This document shows positions 51,877-60,003 of a stretch of 64,000 nt of DNA, piece by piece. The notes beneath the pieces were generated by a model, which worked only from the letters and a program-made list of their open reading frames with translations, was not told the DNA's origin and ran no database searches. Position 1 is the first letter of the stretch. Every line of letters begins with the position of its first letter. The stretch is from Mucilaginibacter sp. PPCGB 2223 (lineage in GTDB: Bacteria > Bacteroidota > Bacteroidia > Sphingobacteriales > Sphingobacteriaceae): the NCBI RefSeq assembly GCF_001705515.1, contig NZ_MDJS01000001.1, forward strand, positions 2,046,001-2,110,000, read 5' to 3'. The position numbers were made by a program, and so were the translations under genes.

Positions 51877-52842
51877 TTATTGCTTAAGTATTTTTAACGC
51901 TTCCGCGGATATGCCATCGGCCGATACGCCGTAGTGATTCAGTATCTCTACCTGCGAGCCGGTAACGGTATACTCGTCGGGTATGCCCATAATTTTAAAC
52001 GGCTTTTGATACCCTTGCTGTAACAGGTACGATGCGCAGGCTTCGCCCATGCCGCCGTTCACCATATGTTCTTCAACGGTTACTATTGCGCCGGTTTCTT
52101 CCGCTATAGCCGACAGCAAAGCGGTGTCTAAAGGCTTGACCGTGTGCATGCTTACCACTGTTGCGGCAACACCTTGCTCAGCCAGTTTTTGCGCAGCTTG
52201 CAACGCCGGGTAAACTGTTTCGCCGTTGGCGATGATAGCGATATCTTTTCCTTTCGTTACGACTCTGCCTTTGCCTATCTCAAAACCGACAGTCTCATCA
52301 TCGGTTAAAAGCGGCATCGATTTTTTGCCGAAACGCAGGTAAACAGGTTTGTTGCTTTTCACGGCGGCTTTTACTGCCTGCTCGGTTTCAAAATTATCGG
52401 CAGGCACTACTATAGTAATATTGTTGATGGCACGCAGCACGGCAAAATCGTGCAGGCTGTGATGTGTGGTACCTAAAGCACCATAACTTACACCAGCGCT
52501 GATGCCGACCAACCTTACCGGGTTGTCGCTATAGCATACATCATTCTTGATCTGCTCTAAGGCCCTGGCAGTTAAAAAACACGCCGGCGATACGGCAAAA
52601 GCCTTTTTTCCTGCCGATGCCAGCCCAGCGGCAACGCCCACCAAATTCTGCTCGGCAATGCCTATCTCCACAATTTGCTCCGGCAAATCAGTACCAAATT
52701 TGACCAACTTACCAGATCCGCGCGAATCGCTGGTTACGGCAATAATATCGCGATCGGCTGTGGCCAGTTGTTGTAAAACTGCGGCAAATACATCCTGATT
52801 CGGCTTGCCGTTAATACTGGTATCTGTTGTAACTGCTCCCAA
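51877..52842 (-). CDS. Transketolase, C-terminal subunit
   Basis: Second half of a split transketolase: pyrimidine-binding domain (about residues 15-180; IVEIGIAEQNLVGVAAGLAS with the catalytic Glu, and TTHHSLHDFAVLRAINNITI) and C-terminal domain (SMHTVKPLDTALLSAIAEET, VEEHMVNGGMGEACASYLL). It has 321 residues. It pairs with the N-terminal subunit encoded 5 bp upstream to make a TPP enzyme that moves a two-carbon unit. In D-apiose breakdown, a split transketolase (AptA/AptB) converts apulose 4-phosphate and glyceraldehyde 3-phosphate into xylulose 5-phosphate and dihydroxyacetone phosphate. A similar role here is inference. Confidence 0.9.
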   Translation of the reverse strand: MGAVTTDTSINGKPNQDVFAAVLQQLATADRDIIAVTSDSRGSGKLVKFGTDLPEQIVEIGIAEQNLVGVAAGLASAGKKAFAVSPACFLTARALEQIKNDVCYSDNPVRLVGISAGVSYGALGTTHHSLHDFAVLRAINNITIVVPADNFETEQAVKAAVKSNKPVYLRFGKKSMPLLTDDETVGFEIGKGRVVTKGKDIAIIANGETVYPALQAAQKLAEQGVAATVVSMHTVKPLDTALLSAIAEETGAIVTVEEHMVNGGMGEACASYLLQQGYQKPFKIMGIPDEYTVTGSQVEILNHYGVSADGISAEALKILKQ

Positions 52843-52847
52843 AATTG

Positions 52848-53672
52848 TTAAATATTAGCCAAAACCGAATCCAGTTCGGCAATGGCGGTTTCGTATTGCT
52901 GCTGATCAGGCACACCATGGTGCCATTTCAACGTGTTTTCCATAAAGCTTACGCCTTTACCTTTTACAGTATGCGCTATCACCAGACTTGGTTTGCCTTT
53001 TTCGAAAGGAACGGCGTTCAAGACTTCTTTCAAAGCTTTCACATCATTACCATCCACCTCGCGCACTGCCCAGCCAAAACTTTCAAATTTGGCGTCGATA
53101 GGGTCTGTATCGCACACCTCGGTATTGGGCCCGGTTATCTGCAGTTTATTGTTATCGATGATGGCGCAAACGTTATCCAGTTTGTAGTGCGCAGCAGTCA
53201 ATGCGGCTTCCCAATTAGAGCCTTCGGGCAGCTCTCCATCGCCCAGCATAGTGAAAACCCGGTATGCTTTTTTATCCATTTTCGCGGCAAGCGCAGTACC
53301 TACGGCAATAGGCAAACCATGTCCAAGCGCACCGGTATTTTGCTCAACTCCGTGTACTTTTCTGGTAGGATGGCCAATGTAATGTGATTTGTATTTGCAC
53401 AGAGTCTCCAGGTCGCCCTCCGGGAAAAATCCCTGGTCGGCCAGCACCACAAACAAGGCTTCCACGCAATGCCCTTTACTTTGGATGTAACGATCACGAT
53501 CCGGCGAACCAAAGTTTTCTGGTGATACGTTTAATATTTCATTATAAAGCACATTCAAAATATCGGTACACGACAGGCTGCCACCGGTATGCCCGGCTTT
53601 GGCACCTACAATATACTTGAGTATCTTTTTGCGGTACTCTGCTGACTTTTTTGCTAATTCCTTATTCGTCAT
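52848..53672 (-). CDS. Transketolase, N-terminal subunit
   Basis: First half of the split transketolase: the diphosphate-binding domain with the TPP motif GDGELPEGSNWEAALTAAHY and DNNKLQITG, the N-terminal H-x-GGSLSCTDIL substrate loop, and HTVKGKGVSFMENTLKWHHG near the end. It has 274 residues. The Mg-TPP and substrate histidines of the family appear intact. Separate N and C subunits are usual for transketolases of sugar-specific operons, while the housekeeping enzyme is mostly one chain; this supports a dedicated role in this pathway. Confidence 0.9.
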   Translation of the reverse strand: MTNKELAKKSAEYRKKILKYIVGAKAGHTGGSLSCTDILNVLYNEILNVSPENFGSPDRDRYIQSKGHCVEALFVVLADQGFFPEGDLETLCKYKSHYIGHPTRKVHGVEQNTGALGHGLPIAVGTALAAKMDKKAYRVFTMLGDGELPEGSNWEAALTAAHYKLDNVCAIIDNNKLQITGPNTEVCDTDPIDAKFESFGWAVREVDGNDVKALKEVLNAVPFEKGKPSLVIAHTVKGKGVSFMENTLKWHHGVPDQQQYETAIAELDSVLANI

Positions 53673-53673
53673 A

Positions 53674-53765
53674 CCCCTCTAAATCTCCCCTAAAGTGGAG
53701 ACTTTCTTGTTTAATGGTTATTTAAGTTTTTTATCTCCTCCCCCTTTAAGGGGGGCGGGATGGGT
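53674..53765. repeat. Intergenic repeat, two CT-rich hairpins
   Basis: CCCCTCTAAATCTCCCCTAA with its partial complement TGGAGACTT, then CTCCTCCCCCTTTAAGGGGG. This shares words with the repeat at 51788-51875 and belongs to a dispersed repeat type typical of Sphingobacteriaceae genomes. It fills the gap between the isomerase and transketolase genes. Confidence 0.5.
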
Positions 53766-55172
53766 TTAGTGCGTATACACTTCCCAACCCATATAATTAC
53801 CCAAAGCCTCTTTTAAAATACCCGCAGTCTTCGATGCGTTCATCACCACGTGGTGCTCAAAACCGTTGCGGCAAACGTATTGCATCAAACCCTGCAGATC
53901 CGGTATCTGCGCCACGGCGCGGTTGCCGAAAGTATTGAGCGTATCGTCGGTCAAAACACCTTCGCCGATATAAGCTTTAATGATCCCTTTCGGATCATCG
54001 GTACTGATACGGCCGTAAGTCAATGGCGATGCCGGCGTTCGTCCCGCCAACGCGCCGTAAGTATTCTCTACACCTACGCTGGTACCCAATATCGGTGCGT
54101 TGCTGATCTCGATATCTGGTAAAAATGATTTGGCCCAGTTACCACAGTGGAAAAGCACGCACTTGTTCTCATCATCCGCGTAGTTATTGTTCCAGTCAAC
54201 CAGCGCGCTCGGCGAGCCTGATGCCAGTTGCATGGCGTACATGGTGAGTGTACCAGTAACATCCACCTCGCAGGCGCTTGGCAGCATATTCTCGCTCATG
54301 ATGCTCATACTGGTACACACGTTGCAACCATAGTTTTTTTGCAGCGATGTCCAGCATTGGATGGCCGTAGCGTCCAGCGCGTTTTCCTCCATAAAATGGT
54401 TAAGCACCACGTCGAGCTTGGCTATTTGTATCATGGCTTCATCGGGCGTAACGCCCTTTGATGCGTAGGCGTTTATCTTTTCGAGATGGGCTTTTACTTC
54501 GGCATCGTCTTTAGTGAGCTTGTTTGCATTACCCAATATTTCCGAAAGGTCGACCGTAGTAACCGTAATACCGTTGCGTTGCAGTATCTTTTCACTGTAG
54601 CGCACAGTATTAAATGCGCCGGGGCGGGCACCAACCGCCCCGATACGCACTTTACGCAATCCTTTAACCACGCGGCACACGGCCACAAAATTGAGTAGAT
54701 CGGTAGTAAATTCGGCCGATGAGGGGTGCACCACATGGCTGTTAGTCAGTGTATATTTTATGCCGTATTGATACAGGTTATTGCAAACCGATACTTTACC
54801 GCACCACGAATCGCGGCGGCGGGCAACATCCAGCTTGTTCAGTTCGTCGGGATAAGCCTGTATCAGTACCGGTACATCCAGGCCGGATAATTTAATCGTA
54901 TCGGCCACGCCCTTTTCATCACCGAAATTTGGCAGCAATACTAAGATGCCGCTGATCTCGTCGCGGTGCTTAGCGAACAATTCGGCGCATTTCTGTGCGT
55001 CCTTAAAAGTTTCGACGCCACCAAGCTTGGATGAGGCCTCATCCAGCATAACGGGTGTAATATTCAGCTTATCGAATAAAGCAACGATATCGGTACGCGA
55101 CTCCGACACCAAACGGTCGGGAAAGAAATCGCGGTTGCCGATGATAACGCCTAAAGTAGCCTTGGTGCTCAT
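53766..55172 (-). CDS. L-fucose/L-arabinose isomerase-fold sugar isomerase
   Basis: Ketol isomerase of the FucI/AraA superfamily, first gene of the operon. It starts with ATLGVIIGNRDFFPDRLVSE, an N-domain typical of the group. A middle Rossmann-like domain follows (RKVRIGAVGARPGAFNTVRY). The metal-site region shows MEENALDATAIQCWTSLQKN (Glu) and PSACEVDVTGTLTMYAMQLA (Glu/Asp), with HCGNWAKSF later. It has 468 residues, shorter than FucI (about 590) and near AraA size. Substrate cannot be read from sequence. The order isomerase, transketolase, importer, kinase would fit aldose to ketose, phosphorylation and C2 transfer. Confidence 0.82.
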   Translation of the reverse strand: MSTKATLGVIIGNRDFFPDRLVSESRTDIVALFDKLNITPVMLDEASSKLGGVETFKDAQKCAELFAKHRDEISGILVLLPNFGDEKGVADTIKLSGLDVPVLIQAYPDELNKLDVARRRDSWCGKVSVCNNLYQYGIKYTLTNSHVVHPSSAEFTTDLLNFVAVCRVVKGLRKVRIGAVGARPGAFNTVRYSEKILQRNGITVTTVDLSEILGNANKLTKDDAEVKAHLEKINAYASKGVTPDEAMIQIAKLDVVLNHFMEENALDATAIQCWTSLQKNYGCNVCTSMSIMSENMLPSACEVDVTGTLTMYAMQLASGSPSALVDWNNNYADDENKCVLFHCGNWAKSFLPDIEISNAPILGTSVGVENTYGALAGRTPASPLTYGRISTDDPKGIIKAYIGEGVLTDDTLNTFGNRAVAQIPDLQGLMQYVCRNGFEHHVVMNASKTAGILKEALGNYMGWEVYTH

Positions 55173-55362
55173 TATATCCTGTAAAATTGTTTCAAATTGG
55201 TTACGGCATAATAGTATAACTAAATACCGGGCAGCGAAAAACGGATGATACGCTGTTAGCCAAAACTATAGTAAACTGTTGGTTAATTGTGATGATAGGT
55301 TATCCGAATATTATGAAATATTAGCATGGAAATCTTAAGAATGATACCCTGCGGTGGAAAAC

Positions 55363-55392
55363 AAAAAGGGCGCAAGCTATCAGCCTGCGCCC
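55363..55392 (-). terminator. Intrinsic terminator of the YtxH-like gene
   Basis: GGGCGCAaGC / GCcTGCGCCC stem (55368-55392), continuing on the minus strand into TTTTT, 24 bp behind the stop of the small membrane protein gene. Confidence 0.8.
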
Positions 55393-55415
55393 TGTATTAT
55401 TTGATTTAAAAAGAG

Positions 55416-55712
55416 CTATTTGGTCAGATCGGGATGCTCATTGATCACCTCATGATGCAGCAACTCTTCCCTGTCGGTTTTTGGCGCTTTACGCGACTTC
55501 TTTAAATAAGCTGCGGGCTCTTCGTGCACTTCCGCTGCTTTTTTCGAAAACATATTGCCCAGTTTGCCAAAACGTTCGGCAATCCGTCCGCGGATACCCG
55601 AACCTCTCTCTGTCAGGAATAAATAAGCGGTCGCACTCGCGGCAACCGAACCAAGCGCAATGGCTGCCACCAACGCACCGTTGTTATGTTGTTTTACAAA
55701 TGGATTTTTCAT
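55416..55712 (-). CDS. Small YtxH-like membrane protein
   Basis: 98-residue protein with one N-terminal membrane helix (ALVAAIALGSVAASATAYLF), followed by a basic amphipathic stretch (GRIAERFGKLGNMFSKKAAE) and a charged tail. This layout is typical of YtxH-type, stress-associated small proteins; function is not known. Single gene with its own terminator, divergent from the HD-PycTM gene (124 bp between the starts). Confidence 0.65.
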   Translation of the reverse strand: MKNPFVKQHNNGALVAAIALGSVAASATAYLFLTERGSGIRGRIAERFGKLGNMFSKKAAEVHEEPAAYLKKSRKAPKTDREELLHHEVINEHPDLTK

Positions 55713-55836
55713 GGTCTATCATATTTCTTTCATCAACAATACAGCTCAATAATTGTTCGATAGCATTTAATAATGACGTAATAAACATTTTAAGGTCGCA
55801 ACTGTATATACCAATGGACATTTAAGAACTATACAG

Positions 55837-57081
55837 GTGAATTACGAAAAAACACTGGAACTGGTACGCGAACATGTACTATCACTTTTTAAAACACGCG
55901 CTGATGACCGGCTGACCTATCATAACGCCGCACATACGCAAAGCGTGGTATCATACGCCATACAGATAGCCGACCATTACCAGTTGAACGATGATGATTT
56001 TTTTGCTGTATGCGCTGCGGCATGGTTTCATGATAGCGGGTATATGCTGGATCTGCACAACCACGAAGATAAGAGTATCGAAATAGCGAGGGAGTTCTTC
56101 TCTGATCATCACATCAAGGCAGCTGTACTTGATAGGATAATTGCTTGCATTGAGGCTACCAAGATACCACAAAACCCCAAAGGGCTTTTGGAAAATATTT
56201 TATGTGATGCCGATCTGTTCCATTTAGGCACTGATGACTTTACCGGGAAAAGTAAACAGTTACGTCAGGAGGTTGAGGCTCTGCACAATACCAGGATAGA
56301 TAGGGCCGAATGGCGGCAAAGGAATATCGACCTGCTTGAGGGGCACCGCTATCATACCGACTATTGCCGGCTTCTGCTTCACGACAGGCTACAAGAAAAC
56401 CTTAACAAATTGCGCAATAAACAACAAAAGACTGCAAGTAAAGAGCAACGCCCGGTGCCGGAAACGCAGGATACCCCTCCCGGATTTGAGCCTGCACAAG
56501 CCGAAATAGTAAACATCGTAAACAATGCGCCGCATTTAAAAGTTAAAAAGGATAAAAAACGCAGCAAAGGCGTTGAAACCATGCTGCGGATAACGGCCAG
56601 CAACCAGCAACGTTTAAGCAACATGGCCGATAGCAAGGCGCATATTATGATATCAGTCAACTCCATTATTATATCACTGCTGTTAAGTTTACTGTTGCGT
56701 AAGATAGACGAGCATCCCAACCAACTAATACCGGCCATTATTTTACTGGGCATCAACCTGGTCACTATTGTTTTTGCCATACTGGCTACACGCCCCAATG
56801 TTACACAGGGTACCTTCACCGGCGAAGAAGTTAAAAACCGTAAAGTGAACCTGATGTTCTTCGGTAATTTTTTTAAGATGCCTTTTGACGATTATGAAGC
56901 CGGCATGAACGATATGATGAACGATAACAACTTTTTATACGGCAGCATGGTGAAGGATATGTATTCGCAAGGTGTGGTGCTGGGCCGCAAATACCACTTG
57001 CTGCGTATGTCGTACAACGTGTTTATGTATGGCCTGGTGATCTCGGTAGTGGCGTTTGTTATATCAACCCTGGCCGTATAA
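55837..57081 (+). CDS. HD-domain protein fused to a Pycsar-type membrane effector (PycTM) domain
   Basis: Two-part inner-membrane protein of 414 residues. The N-terminal HD phosphohydrolase has H33, H65-D66 (AAWFHDSGYM) and D124/D126 (ILCDADLFHLG) as metal ligands. A charged linker (about 190-245) follows. The C-terminal region (about 250-414) carries LSNMADSKAHIMISVNSIII and membrane helices at about 270-288, 297-318 and 394-414, with LMFFGNFFKMPFDDY in between. This is the pattern of PycTM, the membrane-damaging effector of Pycsar anti-phage systems. No nucleotide cyclase is encoded nearby. It begins with GTG 55837 and its stop overlaps the ppk1 start by one base. Whether it is a defence effector or a signalling protein is open. 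Confidence 0.8.
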   Translation: MNYEKTLELVREHVLSLFKTRADDRLTYHNAAHTQSVVSYAIQIADHYQLNDDDFFAVCAAAWFHDSGYMLDLHNHEDKSIEIAREFFSDHHIKAAVLDRIIACIEATKIPQNPKGLLENILCDADLFHLGTDDFTGKSKQLRQEVEALHNTRIDRAEWRQRNIDLLEGHRYHTDYCRLLLHDRLQENLNKLRNKQQKTASKEQRPVPETQDTPPGFEPAQAEIVNIVNNAPHLKVKKDKKRSKGVETMLRITASNQQRLSNMADSKAHIMISVNSIIISLLLSLLLRKIDEHPNQLIPAIILLGINLVTIVFAILATRPNVTQGTFTGEEVKNRKVNLMFFGNFFKMPFDDYEAGMNDMMNDNNFLYGSMVKDMYSQGVVLGRKYHLLRMSYNVFMYGLVISVVAFVISTLAV

Positions 57082-59132
57082 TGATGAGCACGCCGGCATT
57101 TACACCTGTTTTTTTTGACCGCGACTTAAGCTGGCTGAAATTTAACGAACTGGTGCTGGAACAGGCTGAGAATCCTGCCGTACCTGTTTTAGAGCAGATC
57201 AAATTCTTATCCATCTTTTCATCAAACCTGGATGAGTTTTACCGTGTACGGATGCCCGTGTTGCACGCCGTTGATAAGATCGTAAAAAAAGGCAAAAAAG
57301 AGATCAATATCCAATCTTCAGCAGTACAGGCCGTCGCTCTCATCGAAGATCAGCAGCAAAAATTCGGCCGGATACTTAAGGATCAAATTATTCCCGAACT
57401 GGAGAAAAACAATATCACCTTTTGGTATGATAAGCCGCTGGATAATGGGGTATTCAGTGAAACATCCAATTGGTTTTATAGCCAGGTACTGGCGTTCCTG
57501 CACCCTGCACATATCATAAAAGATAAATTTTATCCAAAAAACAACAGGCTTTATTTTTTGATCTTCCTAAAAAAACAGGATCAAGGCGAAGAACAGGTGG
57601 TTTTAAATATCCCCAGTGATAAACTGCCGCGTTTTTTTTCTATCAACCAAAATAAAAAACAGCACATTGTTTTTTTAGATGATATCATCAGGTTTCACCT
57701 GCCGGCGATATTTAAAAACTGCACGATAAAAAACTGCTACAGCTTTAAAATAACGCGCGATGCCGAGATCGACCTGAAAGATGAATATGAGGGCGACATA
57801 GCCGAACAGATTGAAAAACAGCTCGAGAAACGGGAGTTTGGTTATGCTACCCGCCTGCTTTACTCGCCAGGCATGCCGTTAAGGGTTTTGGAAATGCTGA
57901 TAGACCGGTTTAACCTTCATCATGCCAACCGCATGCCGGGCGGCGTATATCACAACCTGAAAGACCTTTTTGATTTCCCGGTTAAGAACACCGGTTTAAG
58001 TTACCACGAGTGGCCCGCGGTCATCGCTCATCCTGTCCAAACACAAAGCCCGGTTTTCGATGATATAAGCAAGGGCGATATCATCGTACATACACCTTAT
58101 CAAAGCTACAATATCATACTTCGTTTCTTCAACGAAGCCGCTATTGATGCCGGTGTAGAAGAAATATACGTAAGCCTTTACCGTGTCGCCAGCGATTCGC
58201 GCATTGTGAACGCCCTTATCAGCGCGGCTAAAAACGGTAAAAAAGTAAATGTGCTGGTAGAGTTAAAGGCCCGCTTTGATGAGGCAAACAATTTAAAATG
58301 GGCTAAGAAGCTTAAAAACGCAGGTGCAAGTATCATCTACAGCGTTACTGCCTTAAAGGTGCACGCCAAGATAGCCCTGGTAAAACGCAGGCAGCACGGC
58401 AGGCTTAAATATTTTGGATTATTAGGTACCGGCAATTTTAACGAAGGCACAGCCAGGGTTTATACCGATCATATCCTGATGACCGGCAACGGCGACCTGT
58501 TGCGCGAGGTAGAATTGCTGTTCATCTTTTTGGCCAAGCGTGTTAAACCCGAAAAGCACCCGCCCATCTATTTTGAACATTTACTGGTGTCGAAATTTAA
58601 TTTGCGGCAACGCTTTATAGGGCTGATCGACCGTGAGATCGAACTGGCAAAACAAGGCAAACCGGCCAGAATAACCCTCAAGATTAACAATATTGAGGAA
58701 CAGGTATTGATCTCGAAATTATACGAGGCATCCAACGCGGGCGTAAGTATCAATATTATTGCCCGGAGTATTTGCTGCCTGATGCCGGGGGTGAAGGGCA
58801 TGAGCGAAAATATCCGGGTGACCCGCATTGTTGACCGTTACCTGGAGCACGGCCGTGTTTTCATTTTTAATAACGATAACAAACCGGAGGTCTACCTCGG
58901 TTCGGCCGACTGGATGAACCGGAATATTTATCATCGTATCGAAGTTTGTTATCCCATTTATGATCCGCAAATCAAACAACAACTGCTTGACATTGTAGAT
59001 ATACAATTAAAGGATGATGCACAGGCCGTGGCGATAGATGATCAGCTGAACAATGTTCCGTTTCAACACAACGCTAAGCCACAGCAATCGCAATTACAGA
59101 TCTACAACCTATTGAATAAAACATCGCATTGA
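57081..59132 (+). CDS. ppk1: Polyphosphate kinase 1
   Basis: Builds polyphosphate from ATP and acts reversibly, at the inner face of the membrane. The order is N-domain (FFDRDLSWLKFNELVLEQAE), head domain, then two phospholipase-D-like catalytic domains. VELKARFDEANNLKWAKKL and ALKVHAKIALVKRR hold H428, which matches the autophosphorylated His of E. coli PPK (H435). LLGTGNFNEGTARVYTD and GSADWMNRNIYHRIEVCYPI complete the active site. At 683 residues it compares with 688 in E. coli. The start overlaps the HD-PycTM stop, the next gene begins 1 bp after its stop; the coupling implies joint production. Confidence 0.95.
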   Translation: MMSTPAFTPVFFDRDLSWLKFNELVLEQAENPAVPVLEQIKFLSIFSSNLDEFYRVRMPVLHAVDKIVKKGKKEINIQSSAVQAVALIEDQQQKFGRILKDQIIPELEKNNITFWYDKPLDNGVFSETSNWFYSQVLAFLHPAHIIKDKFYPKNNRLYFLIFLKKQDQGEEQVVLNIPSDKLPRFFSINQNKKQHIVFLDDIIRFHLPAIFKNCTIKNCYSFKITRDAEIDLKDEYEGDIAEQIEKQLEKREFGYATRLLYSPGMPLRVLEMLIDRFNLHHANRMPGGVYHNLKDLFDFPVKNTGLSYHEWPAVIAHPVQTQSPVFDDISKGDIIVHTPYQSYNIILRFFNEAAIDAGVEEIYVSLYRVASDSRIVNALISAAKNGKKVNVLVELKARFDEANNLKWAKKLKNAGASIIYSVTALKVHAKIALVKRRQHGRLKYFGLLGTGNFNEGTARVYTDHILMTGNGDLLREVELLFIFLAKRVKPEKHPPIYFEHLLVSKFNLRQRFIGLIDREIELAKQGKPARITLKINNIEEQVLISKLYEASNAGVSINIIARSICCLMPGVKGMSENIRVTRIVDRYLEHGRVFIFNNDNKPEVYLGSADWMNRNIYHRIEVCYPIYDPQIKQQLLDIVDIQLKDDAQAVAIDDQLNNVPFQHNAKPQQSQLQIYNLLNKTSH

Positions 59133-59133
59133 C

Positions 59134-60003
59134 ATGATGAAAAACACGATCATATACACCGCCATCCTGTTGATGTGCTCCGCTTTTGCGGGATGTGCAC
59201 AAAAGCAGGTTTATACAAGTCCGCCCGGTTACGACCTGACCAAACCTGTAAAATATATCATGCCCGATAGTCTGCATGAAATATCGGGCATAGCCTTTAG
59301 ACAAGGCAACGCGGGCATGCTTTACGCGGAAGAAGACGAGCATGGCCGTGTGTACTATCTGCACTTAGGCGATAAAACAGCAAAGTATACCCAGTTCAGG
59401 CCTAAAGGCGATTTTGAGGATATGGCCATTTGCGGGCAGCAGGTGGTAATGCTGCAAAGCAAAGGTGTACTTTTTACCCTGCCGCTTGCCGAAGTAGGCA
59501 AACCGCAAACTAATAATGTACAAAAATGGGAAGGTATCTTACCCGACGGGGAGTACGAAGGTTTGTATGCCGACGAAAAGGCCCAGCAGGTTTACGTATT
59601 GTGTAAGCATTGCAGCATCGATAAAACGAGCAAAACCAACAGCGGCTTTATTTTCGACCTGGGAGCCAACGGGGGCATAAAAAAGTCGGGCGATTTTGTG
59701 ATCAGCGTAAAGCATATCGAAGATATCACCGGGCAGGACAAGGTGCGTTTCCACCCGTCCGGCCTGAGCCAAAACCCGGTTAACGGCGACTGGTGGATAC
59801 TTTCATCCGTTAACAAAATGCTCGTTGTGGCCGATAGCAAATGGAAAGTAAGGCAGGTTTATTTGTTAGACCCCGCACTGTTCACCCAACCCGAGGGCAT
59901 TACCTTCGATAACCAGAACAACCTGTACATCTCGAATGAAGGCGGCGACTCACCCCATGCTAACGTCTTAGAATTTCCTTATCAAAAAACCTCAGGAAAT
60001 TGA
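59134..60003 (+). CDS. SdiA-regulated-like lipoprotein
   Basis: Exported lipoprotein (lipobox in LLMCSAFAGCAQK) with a beta-propeller-like domain that resembles the SdiA-regulated family: DSLHEISGIAFRQGNAGMLY, GDFEDMAICGQQVVMLQSKG, EYEGLYADEKAQQVYVLCKH, and QPEGITFDNQNNLYISNEGG. It has 289 residues. The phytase/NHL-like propeller repeats suggest binding of a phosphate-rich or acidic ligand, though I see no catalytic set. It starts one base behind ppk1 and overlaps the next gene by 4 bp. A link to phosphate or polyphosphate is from context only. Confidence 0.75.
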   Translation: MMKNTIIYTAILLMCSAFAGCAQKQVYTSPPGYDLTKPVKYIMPDSLHEISGIAFRQGNAGMLYAEEDEHGRVYYLHLGDKTAKYTQFRPKGDFEDMAICGQQVVMLQSKGVLFTLPLAEVGKPQTNNVQKWEGILPDGEYEGLYADEKAQQVYVLCKHCSIDKTSKTNSGFIFDLGANGGIKKSGDFVISVKHIEDITGQDKVRFHPSGLSQNPVNGDWWILSSVNKMLVVADSKWKVRQVYLLDPALFTQPEGITFDNQNNLYISNEGGDSPHANVLEFPYQKTSGN

